64,000 bases of DNA from Onchidella celtica (GCA_963931925.1 OZ007570.1:1678001-1742000); one strand, 5' to 3'; positions 1 through 50,800 are shown, numbered from the stretch's first letter. Notes: generated by a model not told the origin, from the sequence alone. Translations and numbers: made by a program.

Positions 1-203
1 ATTTCACACATCCCCCCCCCGTATTCCAGTATTCCCAGTGCTTTTGACAACTGTCCACATAAGGACATGAAAAATGTTAGTAATCTGCTGTGTGACACAT
101 CAGGCATAGATTCGAAATAACTCCAATCTACACCAGCACACTCTGCTGAGAGTTTACTGCAATGTTCTCTCTGGTACTGAACCAAGACTCTACATGTACT
201 CAC

Positions 204-38548
<38,345 letters not shown>

Positions 38549-38843
38549 TTTGTACCGACACCAACCCTTCCCCTGAATAGGAAGGCCGCTGTTCTCCTTT
38601 ACATTGCAGACGTCAAGAAAATCCTCTCTCGCTAGTCACCATCTTCTAAGGAAATGATGGCTATCTGCACGGTTATTGTCAGAATAGAAACTGTAGCTTT
38701 GTAGACTTCAGTTCATACGCGATCAAAATTGGCATATTGTCTTTGATGCAAATAATTAATATGTGTTCTTGCCTGGTTCTTTTTATAATGGCCAAATGAT
38801 CTGCTAATCATTTCTTTGCATACACTGAAATAATATTCCAATA
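38549..38843 (-). promoter_or_regulatory. Residual MAP3K7 5' flank/5' UTR
   Basis: Only about 295 bases separate the MAP3K7 start codon from the LINE target-site duplication. No TATA box at a usual spacing was recognised. The first ~100 bases upstream are the least AT-rich part. Transcription start is not determinable from sequence alone; it may lie here or, originally, beyond the LINE. Confidence 0.4.
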
Positions 38844-38912
38844 TGTGTGCGATTATATATATATGGCCTTTAGCGTCTTTACAGACGGTCTTAGCAGCTA
38901 GAATATTCACTT

Positions 38913-41900
38913 TCACTTTGACTGACAGCTTCTCTCGTGGCTTATTCTACCAATGTTTGACCCGAGAGTGCGATGGCAGTGATTGCAGGTCAGTCTTTTG
39001 GGTTCACTTTGGCGAGTGTTTTCATTCCGCCTCTGTCGTTTTGTCAGGTATGTTTCTTTTGCCTTGAAGTCTATTGCGAGCGTGCCACTGCGCAATTTTT
39101 GTCTCCATCTGCTTCGATCATTTGCAAGGTTCTCCCATTCATTGGGGTCGATGTTGAATGCTTTCATCGTGACCTTGCAAGTGTCTTTGAATCGCAGATG
39201 TGGCCTACCTCTGGGTCGGTTGCCAGTAGCAAGTTCCCCGTAGAGAATTTGTCTGGGGATGCGATCATTTTCCATACGGTGGAGATGTCCAAGCCACCGC
39301 AGTCTTTTTTTGCCTAGGAGAGCCTGAGTTGATGGAATGTTGGCTCGGCTCAGAACTTCGATATTTGAGATCCTGTCTTGCCACTTGATCTTGAGAATTT
39401 TGCGTAGGCAGCGCAGGTGGAAGGAGTTGAGGGATCTTTCATGTTTGGAGTAGGTGGTCCATGTCTCTGACCCATACAGCAGGGTGCTTAGGACGCAAGT
39501 TTGGTACACGAGTACCTTTGTTTTGGTGGTCAGCTTGCTATTGTTCCACACCCTTTTTGAGAGTTTGCCAAAAGCTGTGGCCGCCTTTCCTATTCTGGCA
39601 TTTATTTCAGTTGTTATGTCTGTGCTACCACTGATGGTTGAGCCTAGGTAGCAGAATTTTCCCACTTGCTCCAGAGGAGAGCCATTCAGCATGATTGGGT
39701 TGGGGTTTCTCAAGCCTTGTGTCAAAACTACAGTTTTTGAGACACTGATCTTTAGCATGAATTTGTCACAGGCTTTGGCAAGGCTATTGATGAGAGCCTG
39801 GAGCGTGGTTTCATCGTGGGCCACGATTGCAGCATCATCTGCGAAGAGGAGCTCTTGTAACATAATATGCTCTGTACGAGATTTTGCTTTTAGTCTGGCA
39901 ACATTAAAAATGGAGCCGTCCACTCTGGTGTTAATAAGTACTCCACCTGAACATTGACCAAAGGCATTCTTGAGTAGGGCTGCAAAATATATACCAAATA
40001 AGGTAGGAGCAAGAACACATCCCTGCTTCACACCGCTGTTTACAGCAAATGAATTGGATGTGCAGCCCTCAAAGTTGACACATGCCCTCATGTCAGTGTG
40101 GAAGGATGCAATAAGTTTTAGCAATGTTGGTGGACAGCCTATGGATTTAAGGACTGCATACAGGCCAGATCGGCTTACGGTGTCGAAAGCCTTTGTTAGG
40201 TCCACAAAGCATGTTATAAGCGGCCTGTTTTGTTCTTTACATTTTTCTTGGATTTGCCGAAGTGCAAATATCATGTCAATAGTTGATCGTTTGCTTCGAA
40301 AGCCACATTGTGTTTCTGGTAAGACTTTTTCCGCCAGTTGTTGAAGGCGGCAGAGGATGACGCGAGCAAAAGCCTTTCCAGTAATGCTGAGGAGGGATAT
40401 GCCTCGATAGTTGTTGCAGTCGCCTTTGTCTCCTTTGTTCTTGTAAAGTGTGACAATTTTGGCGTCTCTCATATCATGTGGTATCACGCCTTCTTTCCAA
40501 CACTGCAGTAACAGATTATACAGGTGTGGTAATAGTGGGCCTTTTAGGTCTTTTAATACCTCTGCAGGAATGTTGTCACTTCCTGTGGCTTTTCCAGCAG
40601 ACAGGTGGTCGATTGCATTGGAAAGCTCGACTAAGGAAGGTTCAGCGTCAAGTTCGGCCATTATTGGCAGTTTTTGGAGGTGTTCCTCAAAATCTGGTGG
40701 AATATTTTTCTCAGTTGAATACAACAGAGAGTAATGCTCTACCCACCTATTCAGTTGTTCATTTTTATCTGTGATGGGTTCACCATTTACAGACTTAAGT
40801 GGGGCGCTCTTGGTGATGATTGGCCCAAGAGCTACTTTCATCTGACTAAAGGCGTTTTTCATATCTCCCTTTTCATTTGCCTCTTGTATGCTGTTACACA
40901 AGTCTGTCCAGTATTTGTTGGCGCAACGTCTTACCTCCAGCTGAAGTTTAGCTTTTGCATTTTTCAAACAAGTTTTTGTACTCTGATTGCAATTTTTGTT
41001 ATACTCATTGAAAGCAGATTTCTTTTGCTCAATGAGAGGTAGGAGAATTTCGCTGTTCTGGGCTACCCAGTCGTTGTTTGAAACTTTATGCTGTCCAAAA
41101 GACTTGATGGCACAGTCATGAATTTTTGAACTGAGAGTGTTCCATGTTTCATCTACCGAGTCACATTGGGTGACATTATCCATGCTTTCAGCAAATAACT
41201 TTTCAAATGACTTTCTATTTGATTCATCTCTGATTGCTGTTACATTGATCTTAGGGATTGAAGGGGCTTTTGATCTGTATATTTTCTTGGCCGAAATTTT
41301 GATTTTGCTGACTACCAGTGCATGGTCGGTGTCACAGTCAGCACTGTGGAGGGAACGAGTTATTTTTATACAGCCCAAACTCTTCCTCCTTGAGAGAATA
41401 AGATCTAATTGATGCCAATGGCCAGACCTGGGATGGCGCCATGATGTTCTTTGGCATCTCTTAAGGTCAAAGTACGTGTTTGTAACACATAATGAGTTTA
41501 CGGAGCATAGCTCCAGAAGGCGCTGCCCGTTTTCGTTGATGTTGCCAATGCCGAAGTGCCCAATGCACTTTGGCCATGCGGAGTGATCTGCTCCCACTCG
41601 AGCGTTAAAGTCACCCAGAATTAGCAGGCCTTCGGTGAGAGGGATGTTGTGGAGAGTCCTCTGCAATGCCTCGTAGAAAATGTCTTTGGTTTCGTCAGAG
41701 GAGGTAAGTGTTGGGGCATAGACACAGATAATGTTGGTAAAACCAGACCGGGTGTTCAGTCTGAGTGTCATGATGCGTTCTGACACTCCAATTGGAGTTG
41801 CGATCGAATTGATAAGGGAGTTTTTTACGGCGAAGCCCACGCCGTGGATTCTCGGCTGTTCGCTGCTAAGGCCCTGCCAGAAGAAGGTGTAGTTTTCTTC

Positions 41901-42034
41901 TTTGACTGACCCGGAGTCGGGAAGTCGAGTTTCTTGAAGGGCAGCGATGTCGATGTTTAGTAGCTGAAGTTCTCGATCAATAATTTGGGATTTCCTGATG
42001 GAGTCAATATTAGTGAGATCTTGCTGTTGCAAGC
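38913..42034 (-). CDS. LINE endonuclease/reverse transcriptase, open frame, 5' end cut off by hAT
   Basis: About 1040 codons of uninterrupted LINE protein. Endonuclease motifs: IAALQETRLP, LLILGDFNARVG and DTDHALVVSKI. The reverse transcriptase follows: ITCFVDLTKAFDTVSRSGLY, SGVKQGCVLAPTLFGIYFAA and the catalytic FADDAAIVAHD. The C-terminal part has a GRPHLRFKDTCK segment and a zinc-binding CNHC...H....C. The first ~25 endonuclease residues lie beyond the hAT (about 45937-46010). The open frame runs on into hAT DNA up to about 42275, but that part (a serine-leucine run from a GA repeat) is not LINE sequence. Confidence 0.9.
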
Positions 42035-42183
42035 CTGGGCCAGGGCCGTAACTAGGGCCCCGCAGCCCCCGCAATGCGGGGGGGCCCCCGAGGGTAGGGG
42101 GCCCCCGAACGGAAGAAAAAAGAGGGAGAAAAAAGGAAGAAGAAAAAAGAAAAAAAGAGGGAAAAAGAAGAAAAAGAAGAAAA

Positions 42184-42226
<43 letters not shown>

Positions 42227-42302
42227 TGGAATTATCTGGGGGCCCCAGCAATTTCAGCAAAGCAGAAAAAGACAATTTAGAGACAAGAGTGTTAATAACT
42301 GT

Positions 42303-42470
42303 CGGGGCCCCCTCAACAAAATCGTAGCTGTTGGGGGCCCCTCAACAAAATCGTAGCTGTTGGGGCCCCCTCAACAAAATCGTAGCTGTTGGGGGCCCCT
42401 CAACAAAATCGTAGTTGTCGGAGGCCCCTTACTTAACTGACTCATGGTTGCCGGGGGCCCCTTAACCTGG
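42303..42470. repeat. 29-base minisatellite inside hAT
   Basis: About four good and two degenerate copies of a 29-base unit built from ggggcccc + tcaacaaaatcgtagctgtt. The GGGGCCCC palindrome also occurs in the element's subterminal DNA. Confidence 0.85.
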
Positions 42471-42576
42471 TTTTCCGATCAAATTATAATTATGGTTAAG
42501 GCATTCGTAATAAATGGCTCTCGGCCTTTGAGTGCAAAAAAACTTGCTTTTTTTTGTTTTGGTCAAGACGATCAAG

Positions 42577-45436
42577 ATGAACCGACGGGAATATCCCTCG
42601 GGTGCTCAAAAGCGAAAAATTAGCGAAACAAAATGAAGAGGGAATGAAAAAAATTCCGAAAATAGATGCCTTTTTTAAGCAACCCCCAAAAATGGATGAG
42701 CTTGGTAATGCCAGTGATTGTATCAACCCCAGGCCAGTGTCAGATCAAAGTCCAACTTTAGAACCTGGACCAAGCATGCAACAAGAGGAATCAAAATCCA
42801 CTGGTAAGTAGCCAAGATCTCGATCTAGATCAAGATTAGATCTAGATTCTAGATATATCTAGACGTCTAGATCTAAATCTATACATGTATCTAGCTTTCT
42901 CTTGACTTAAATTCTAGTGCATGTAATTATTGAGTTGCCAGCAAAGAGACGGCAAAAATTTTGGTATAGATCTAGATCTATATTTAGAATTCTCTGAAAA
43001 CACTGTGATCTTCCAGCCCAGCAAATTACGAGCACGAGATCTAGTAGTGCCGGTGTTGTTGCTATTGCTGCTGTTGTTGTTATTGTTGTTGTTTTGTTGT
43101 GTTTTCATTTTTTAAAGTTATTGTCTTTCCAATACGTAAATGTAACGTATATCACAACAAAGTATGAATTAGAAAACTAGATCTATCTATATCTATATCT
43201 AGTGATATAAGTCACTGTTTCTTTCTTCATCTCACCTTTTTTTCAGGTCACACGATAGAAGGTAGTGTAGAACTACATGTACCAGAAATAGATCTATTAA
43301 CATTGGACTACCCAACTGACAAGGGTCATTTTGCCGATGATCTAACCGATGATATGAAACATTTCATCGTTCAACATGGACTTTGTCGCCCGAAAGGGCC
43401 ATTTCCAAGGAATACACAAAATAGAAGCTTTTCTTCTTATTTCTATAGTGAAGATTCTACACAGTTCTCACATTCTTCTAATACATGGCTTTGCTATTCA
43501 CAAATACAAGATGTAGCTTACTGCCATTTCTGTTGGCTTTTTTCCCCCGACCACCGAAAGTTCGACACTCGGGATTGGCAAGGTTTGTCTAAAAAGGTCA
43601 AAGAGCATGCACTATCAGGAGCCCACATTCAAGCCTGCATAGTTGGAAACCATTGGAAACAACACAAAACAGTCGATCACAAGATCGATGCAAGTTTATC
43701 TGATGTGACTAGATTCTGGAGAGAGATTTTGAGAAGACTTGTTGAAATTATTTTGACAATAGCTAGAAATAACATCGCCCTGAGAGGAACGACTGATCAA
43801 CTTGGTGCTATTTCAAATGGGAACTTTCTTTCACAGGTGGAACTGTTGGCCAAGTTTGATGTTTCTATGAATACCCTAGTGAGCAAAAAGAAAGGGTCTA
43901 CTAACTATTTAAGTCCACTTATTCAGAATGAACTTATTGGTATTTTAGCATCAAGAGTGAGATTAGACATTTTAAATGAATTGAAAAGTGCCAGATTTTA
44001 TTCCATCATCATGGACACCACCCAGGACAGTTCGAAAAAAGACCAATTGAGCTTAATTTTTCGATATGTATTAGTGGAGGACAGTGTTTAAGTTCATGAA
44101 GCTTTTATCAATTTCTATCATATCCACGACCAGACATCGGAGGGCCTACAAACAGCACTACTGTCGTTCCTAAAGGAGCATTCAATTAATTTAAAACACT
44201 GCAGAGGACAGGGCTATGACGGTGCTGCGAACATGTCCGGGTCATGCCAAGGTCTTCAAAAGAGGATTATTGACTCTCAAGCAAACGCATTTTACGTGCA
44301 TTGTGCAGCGCCTAACCTGAATTTAGTTGTCAACGACGCAGTGAAAGGAATTGTAGAAGTCAGGATTTTTTTCGATATCATTCAGCAGCTGTACGTATTC
44401 TTCGGCCACAGCATCAACAGGTGGGACATTCTCGCTGAAATCACTTCTGAGTCGGAAAGTACACTGAAAACGTTAAACCCTACACGCTGGTCTGGAAGAG
44501 TCACCTCTTTAACTGCTGTGAGACTAAGATTTCCAGATGTTTTAAAAGCTGTCAGCAAGATTGCTCTCCAGAATACAAACAAGGACACGATTCATGAAGC
44601 TATATCACTGAGGAACAAGATGGAAAATTTTGACTTCATTGTGATTCTCACAGTGCTCAGTGACGTTTTGTCCGACATCAATGTAGCATCAAAGCTGCTT
44701 CAAGCCAAAGATCTTGACTTATCAAAAGCTGTGTGTGAGCTGGATGCTGTGTTGTCCAAACTGAAGCAACATCGACAGGATTTGAGTCATTTCTGGCGAG
44801 GAGTGAAGACACTGCTCGACGATGGTCCATACCCACAACATTCAAACAGAAGAGAAAGGCAGCAGTAAAGTTTGATGATGATATCGACCCGGAGAGAATC
44901 TTCAAAGAAAAAGTGTTCTATGGCATTTTGGATACTATGATCCTGCAGTTGGAGTCTCTCTTCACAGGAACAAAGAAAATCACCTCGCTATTCAAAGTCG
45001 TGAACCCACCATCGCTTCTCACTTTACAAGAAGTTGATATCAATACTGAAGTTGACAGGCTTGTTGAAGCGTACCCTGAAGACCTGTCTAAGGCACTAGC
45101 TACAGAGCTGGTTATGATGAAGACCTCTATGGGTGATAAACTAACAGGATTGTCTTCTGTGCGACAGCTCGCAACCTGCCTGCTAGTAGATTATAAAGTG
45201 GTTGCTCCTAGCTTTCCCAACATCTGCGTTCTCCTGCGCATCTTCATGACAATCCCTGTGACTGTTGCAGTAAGCTGAAGATTATAAAAAACTATATGAG
45301 AACATCCATGAGCCAGGAACGCTTGCAAGGTTTGGCACTGCTCAGCATTGAAGCAGAGAGAGTAAGAAAACTAGACTACGAGCAAGTAATCAACGATTTC
45401 GCGGCCATGAAAGCAAGGAAAGCACCGATGGTTTAA
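42577..45436 (+). pseudogene. ZMYM1-like hAT transposase, multiply broken
   Basis: A two-exon transposase. Exon 1 starts MNRREYPSGAQKRK (ATG 42577) and ends at donor 42803|gtaagt. Exon 2 starts at 43247 after tttcag. It contains a TTF/BED-type zinc finger (AYCHFCWLFS ... HALSGAH), DDE-type core motifs (IIMDTTQDSS, GYDGAANMSG) and a C-terminal hAT dimerisation region (LKIIKNYMRTSMSQERLQGL). Damage: frameshift near 42620 in an A run, in-frame TAA at 44089, frameshift near 44825, and a frameshift with apparent loss of the conserved ERSFS segment near 45272. It is not functional. Confidence 0.9.
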
Positions 45437-45936
45437 GGTAAGCATTATTTTATTTTTTATTTTGCTTCTGTTCATTTTACTGGTTTTTATTTTTAGTTTC
45501 AGTTGCTTGCATGGTTATTGATGCTTGGATTCTTTTGTTATGTAGTTGCAGTTGTGTTCATTTTAATTTACTTTTATTTTCTTGTTTTTTGTTTGAGGAT
45601 AGTTGTTGTTGTTGTTGTTAGTGGCGGCGGTGGTGGTGGTGGTGGTAGTGGTAGTGGTGGTGGTGATGGTGTGGTGGTGGTAAATATTGTTTTATCCACT
45701 AGATTATTCCGAATAAAAAATCCACGTGACGCGCCCAACGTTCCCTGCGTACCATACGCCACTATATTTGGCCGTTTGGGCCACACGTCCTCAGCTCCGG
45801 TGCTACAGTATAAGCGAGTACATGTAGCCTACATGTGTTGGGTGGGTAGGCCTATGCTTAGTCTGCGGAAGGGGGGCCCCGATAAGAAAGTTTGCGGGGG
45901 GGCCCCCGCTTGGCTAGTTACGGCCCTGGCCTGGGC

Positions 45937-46713
45937 GCATTGTTCTGACGTTCCAGGTACCAAGTTTTAGTATTTTTCTGTTTTTGCCAGGTGCACACTT
46001 TACGTCAGCTTTTTGACTTTTGGTCTAGCTCCAACCACCTTATGAAGCAGGCTGACGTGGCGGAACAACACCCAACTGCCTGGGGGCTGCCCAGGTTACG
46101 GCGGGCGGTAGTTGATCAATGCAGCTGAAAAGCCGCTCCCACCGACAGAGGGGACCCCTGGCGCTCATCCGTACGCCAAATGGATTGAGCTTATCACCGG
46201 TAACTGCCACCTCCCGTGTTGTGCCCATCCGTAACGGATGGCTGGAGTGTCCTCTCCAAATCGGAAATGGGTGGGCTTATAGAGGAGAGACAGACGCTTG
46301 CCAAGCCCGAGCAAACGCCTCCTCGTTTTGCTGCCTTGCCTGGGCTATTTTTAAGAGATGGTGCTTTGCCCAGAGGCACCACCCCTCTCTCTGCCATTCT
46401 AGTTAAACCCAAGGGAGAGACCAGGTCAATACATTTGGAACTAGTCCGGCTGCAGGAGATGCTGGAAGCCAGTTTGATGCAGTTCTCCCTGACAACCACC
46501 TTCGGGTCTCCACTCCTGATTTTCTGTCTGGGTTTACTCCCATAGCCTTTGCTATCATAGCAACACACAAGGCAGTGTGGTATTTGTATTCAGGGTTACC
46601 TTCCCCTAGTCTTCCTCTCTCCCGAGATGACCCACAAGACAGTGGGGGTGACAGTAGCAGGCTGTATTGTGTACTGTCATACAATAGCAGAAAACTCTGG
46701 CCTGACAATCGCC
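45937..46713 (-). mobile_element. LINE 5' part, upstream of the hAT
   Basis: The continuation of the LINE on the far side of the hAT. It encodes the start of the endonuclease (KNRKILKLGTWNVRTMRPG) reading directly across the duplicated octamer into LQQ. Further upstream is 0.7 kb without a convincing long frame, presumed 5' UTR/internal promoter. The boundary is set by the 14-base target-site duplication at 46714-46727. Confidence 0.85.
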
Positions 46714-46727
46714 TGTGTGCGATTATA

Positions 46728-47679
46728 CAACGCTTAAAGCCATTTATATTTCAAACGCTTTTACTTTCATTATTTATTGTGAAGTTAGATGCTGTTTTAC
46801 TGTGGTCAAATTCAATACTGTCCTAGCTACTCGTGTGCAGAATCCAGTTATACCGAGTTGACTGACTGTCGAAATGTCTCAAAATAATTAAATAATTAAT
46901 AATTAAAATTACACACAAGGTGTCTGATGACACACAATACAATCAGTATCACCTCCTATGCTGGTTGTGGCATAAAACTCTGAGCAATGGAAAATGGAAG
47001 AAAATGATCTGTTAGCTGGAAAAAGGCCATGCGAAATATGATTTACTTTTCTTTTCTGTTATAGTTAATGCAAATAACAATGGTAAATTTTTAAATAGCT
47101 GCACCGTCAGCCTTGCACAGTTATTGGAATCACCAGTACGGATACTAATTTGAAGTTATGCTGAAGCTTACAGTGCATGTTTAATAAGGAAATAATCTAA
47201 ATATCCAATGAATTTTGGATCCAGAACAATAATAAAACGATAACTGTTTTGTTTAACTACAAGTGTGGCATTTAGGTCCATGTTTAAATTAAAACCTGGC
47301 AAAGAAATTTGTAGTTGAAAAACACCCGCATTAGAAACAAACAGTAAAGTTAATGTTACAATGAATCAAAAAAAAAAAAAGAGAAATAAAAAGGGAAAAA
47401 TGCTCGAGCTTTCAGTCATAAAAACCTTCCTCAGGCACAACAATATAGTACAACTGGAACAATAATTTAAAAAATCAAAATTTAAAAAAAAATAGACCCA
47501 TTGTAAACGAAGTAACAATATTACCCGAACGGCGATAACAATTAAATATCTTAAATATCACCAGAGAGCTCTGATATCACACACTTAAATATGCGAAAGA
47601 TATTTTGGACGACTTGAATGTGTAATTAAAAAAGTCGGCTGGGTCTATGCGAGGCACAAATATCGCGCAGATCGCGAAG
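46728..47679. promoter_or_regulatory. BCKDHB 5' flank, former shared intergenic region
   Basis: The remainder of the MAP3K7-BCKDHB intergenic space on the BCKDHB side. Before the LINE landed it adjoined the 295 bases left of 38844, giving a divergent promoter region of about 1.26 kb. No TATA box was recognised near BCKDHB. An A-rich stretch and a possible Penelope-like remnant lie at 47365-47450. Confidence 0.5.
47365..47450 (-). other. Possible Penelope-like element remnant
   Basis: On the minus strand the segment reads gcctgaggaaggtttttatg then actgaaagctcgagcattt. That resembles the conserved non-coding motif I associate with ends of Penelope-like retroelements. Based on remembered motif resemblance only; no coding part present. 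Confidence 0.3.
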
Positions 47680-47824
47680 ATGGCTACCAAATTCAGAGTC
47701 CTTCGACCTGCAGCTAATCAGCTGGCGTGTTTGTTGACAAACACATCTTTAACAGGACAGTCTGCAGTCTCTTCGAGATGTATGCACTTCAATTATGTGC
47801 CAGAGACGCCTGCCACAGATCACG
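47680..47824 (+). CDS. BCKDHB: BCKDHB exon 1: mitochondrial presequence
   Basis: 48 codons plus one base. The N-terminus [19 protein letters not shown] is basic, hydroxylated and lacks acidic residues, as expected of a matrix-targeting peptide. It is followed by [15 protein letters not shown], matching human HFTFQPDPEPREYG. Donor G|gtaaac. Confidence 0.9.
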
Positions 47825-50800
47825 GTAAACTTTTATTTTGTTCTGCTGAGTTTTTTTGCAAATAAAACTGAGAGAGAGTAATGACTTTCATTGCCGCAAT
47901 TTCAGTATTTTCAGAGAGAAGAGAAGAGAGAGAGAGAGAGAGGGAGAGAAGCATTGTTGCATGATAAGTAAGCCAGAAAGAGTTCCATAAGTACTGACCA
48001 CTTTGAACTCTTGCAATTAGGATTAGGGATAAGGACAGTGCTAGGGATAGGTTTACACAGCGGCACCTTTCTGAGCACTTAGATCCTCTAGATCTAGATC
48101 TAGATCTAGATATCTAGTCTTAGTTTGGTGGCCCACTCCTGTTAGTGGCGAATGAAGTTACGGCCATCACCCCTCGCCGGCTCAGTAATGGGTTTTCGTT
48201 GTGCATGACCGCCCTCAGCTGATTTTGGCATGTCAGTTTGCCATTTTTTTTTTCACTATTTTCACTGAGTTCAAATGGCAATATCTCTTCCAAGATGCAA
48301 CTCTCACAAACATGCAAGGTATGCACAGAAACTTCAAGAACTCGACTTTATATTTGGTAAAAATAAAATACCTTACGTTTTTAATCAGACGTACTTTTAT
48401 GGTCAGCAGAAATTGGTCACCAAAATTATCTAAAAAAATTATTTTCCTGTCATTTTTATATTAAAAAACGCAATTTTGCAAGCAGCCCCATAAATTTGTG
48501 CATGTTAAAACTACATTAGTTTTGTGGATGAAAGAACCTAAAGAATAAAAGGAGAGGTTACTGCCAATTTAGATCTGTGCACGTTGTCGCTCATTATTAT
48601 ATAATTTAAAAATTATAAAATTTCAACATATAGTGCTGCCATACTCATAGTCAGGGTTGAGACAGCTTTCAGAACGATTAAAATACAGAGGAGTGTTTTA
48701 GAACAACTATTTTGTGTATCTGTTGACAATTACACTGTTTCTAACTTTGATGACAGATGTGTAGGTCTTTTTTCCACCAGACACCGGTTTTGGTGTCCTT
48801 AGGCTTTGAGAATCTGTAAATGGGGCAGATTTTTGTTGGCAAGGTCTACACTAGAGCATTTCTTTAGTAGTTAATCCTGCCGTTGATATTGTGATTGAAT
48901 ATCAGAATGAAACAAATTGTTGTCTTTCACAGGAGAAACAACCCGCATGAACTTTTTTCAGTCAATCACAAGTGCACTGGATGTCGCACTAGGAAAGGAT
49001 TCAACAGCAGGTGTGTACCAGTGATCATTGTTAAGGGTATAAATAGTAAATACCAAACTCCAGCCCCCTCTCTGATTTAACCAGGGCACTCAGGGACACT
49101 CCCTTGTATTTTCGTGCCATTCACAAAATCATCAACAAAATGAACCAAGCCCTGGCACATTTCATTGAAATATTGACCACAATAGTGCAATTTAGCAAAT
49201 TTACAAAACAAAATTGCCTGAAAATGAAACTAAAAGGCTAAACTATGTACATGATGAATTCAACTCATTTTCTGCATGCTTGGGGATATCAACATTACAG
49301 TTCATTTTCATTTTAACCGGTCACAAATGTTGAGCTGTTTTATATGCAGTGTGAAAAATGACTATTAAAATTGTTACAGTTTATAAACTTTATGTAGCCA
49401 TTCAGCCTGCTGTCAAGCAGTTTTTCCCAGGATAGGTCTGGTTGGTGGATGATAAGCCACTGATAAAATATACAATTTCCATACTTTCCTTTTTTGCACC
49501 TTTGTGAAGTGATTGAGAAAGATGGCCTGTGCTGGTTTTTGCGTCCAGGTGAACTGGTGAACTGGTGCCCACCTCAAGTACATTTTCTCAGTACTGAGCC
49601 AGAATTTGTTCGTCTTGGTGTAAAGTATGACCTGGATACAATTACTGTGGTGAAACACATCTGATCTATCAAGATAACTTAGGCAGGGGTTTACTACTTT
49701 CATTTTAGGGCAATGTATGATTCAACCTAACTAGTATCAAGGGTATAATGGCAAATCTGAAAAAATAAAGCTGTATTCTCAAATTTCCAATTTGTGCAAC
49801 TGAAATTAAAATCAGACAGAGACTCATATTGGGTCATGATTTCTTGGCACCTGTGTTTACAGAGACCCAGATCAGATTCTCACTAGATAAATTCCCTCTT
49901 AATATGTTGATATTGTGCACATATATGATGTGAGGTTTCAGTGCCCATGGAACCTTTAATGACCTTGGTCAGAGTTCCCATTAAGCTGAATGTTTTGTAG
50001 TGATATTTAGTCACTTTGTCTATTATAATCTCAGTAAAAAATCAGTATGTGAAGTTGCATATTGAGTGTTTTTACCAGATACTTTAACCTTAAAGTTAAA
50101 AATGTCAACTGGAGCACTGCATCTCAATCAACTTTTTCCTATCCTTTGTTGTACCAAATGGGGCAGAAATGTCCTTAAAAGTCAGTGATGTGGTAATGTG
50201 TTAATATTAGTTGTGCTGTGAATTGACACTCTTGAATGATGAACCTGTTGATTGGCAAGAGGAATGACGAAGCATTTGTCATAACTGACAGACATCCGAG
50301 ATTAGAATATGTGGGACAGTTTGCCTCCATTTTGTTGGAATCCATACATTTCAATTCTGCCTGCGTTGGCAATATATTGTTATGACAATTCATTGTCACA
50401 GATTAATTCCAACTTTGCTTCTATATGGTGGCAACAGTTGGACACCTGTGAGACTGTGCATAATCAAAACTTGATGATGATTATGATTGACCACAGGAAT
50501 CAGAATCCTAGCACAAGGTGCATCCCCAAAAGTGCTCCTCTCCGCACTTGCTAGATCCATTTGAGGGTTTTCCCACTAAATGTCCCAGTGACCAGCTGGT
50601 TCCATATTTGTCGGGTTCGTCCAGCCTTGTCGCACATTCTTCCCTCACCCTATTTGTATCCTGTCTCAATCATTCTGGTCTTAGGGGGCACCTCAGTGTC
50701 TTCATCTGCCCTCAGACAATAGATGATCATCTGAATGAGCTCATTTCTGTAATGCCTGAATGTAAATATAATGATTCTTAAGCCAAAATTTGTAAAGTGT

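Larger units (their letters stand above)
42041..45928 (+). mobile_element. hAT-superfamily DNA transposon (3888 bases)
   Basis: Terminal inverted repeats are perfect over 15 bases (CAGGGCCGTAACTAG at 42041; its complement ends at 45928). They are followed by GC-rich subterminal DNA. An exact 8-base target-site duplication, gcctgggc, flanks it (42033-42040, 45929-45936), diagnostic of hAT. It lies inside the endonuclease region of the LINE, so it arrived later. Contents: a GA tract (42188-42224), a 29-base minisatellite (42303-42470), a broken ZMYM1-like transposase (42577-45436) and GTT/GGT microsatellites near 45601-45683. Confidence 0.95.
38858..46713 (-). mobile_element. Near full-length APE-type LINE, split by a hAT insertion
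   Basis: A non-LTR retrotransposon (about 3.96 kb without the inserted hAT), sense to MAP3K7 and directly upstream of its start. A perfect 14-base target-site duplication, tgtgtgcgattata, flanks it (38844-38857 and 46714-46727). From right to left: about 0.7 kb of 5' UTR-like sequence, endonuclease start (KLGTWNVRTMRPG, about 45937-45980), the hAT, then the rest of the ORF to the stop at 38913 and a short 3' UTR ending in a TA run. A 1.4-kb 3' copy at 3289 is almost identical. Clade not assigned; the tail RLRWLGHLHRMEND recalls RTE-like elements. Confidence 0.93.

Noticed and set aside
1..203. Search for the final MAP3K7 exon
   Set aside because: No acceptor followed by the expected coiled-coil end (human-like YYQQCKKQLE) was found, so the exon is taken to be outside the window.
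42035..42275. N-terminal extension of the LINE protein with a serine-leucine and phenylalanine-rich run
   Set aside because: It is read from the hAT end and its GA/A-rich tract, past the LINE-hAT junction at 42041. The true LINE continuation is at 45937.
47647..47679. Upstream in-frame ATG for BCKDHB
   Set aside because: Weak start context (T at -3). The ATG at 47680 has A at -3 and G at +4 and begins a typical mitochondrial presequence. The longer form remains possible.
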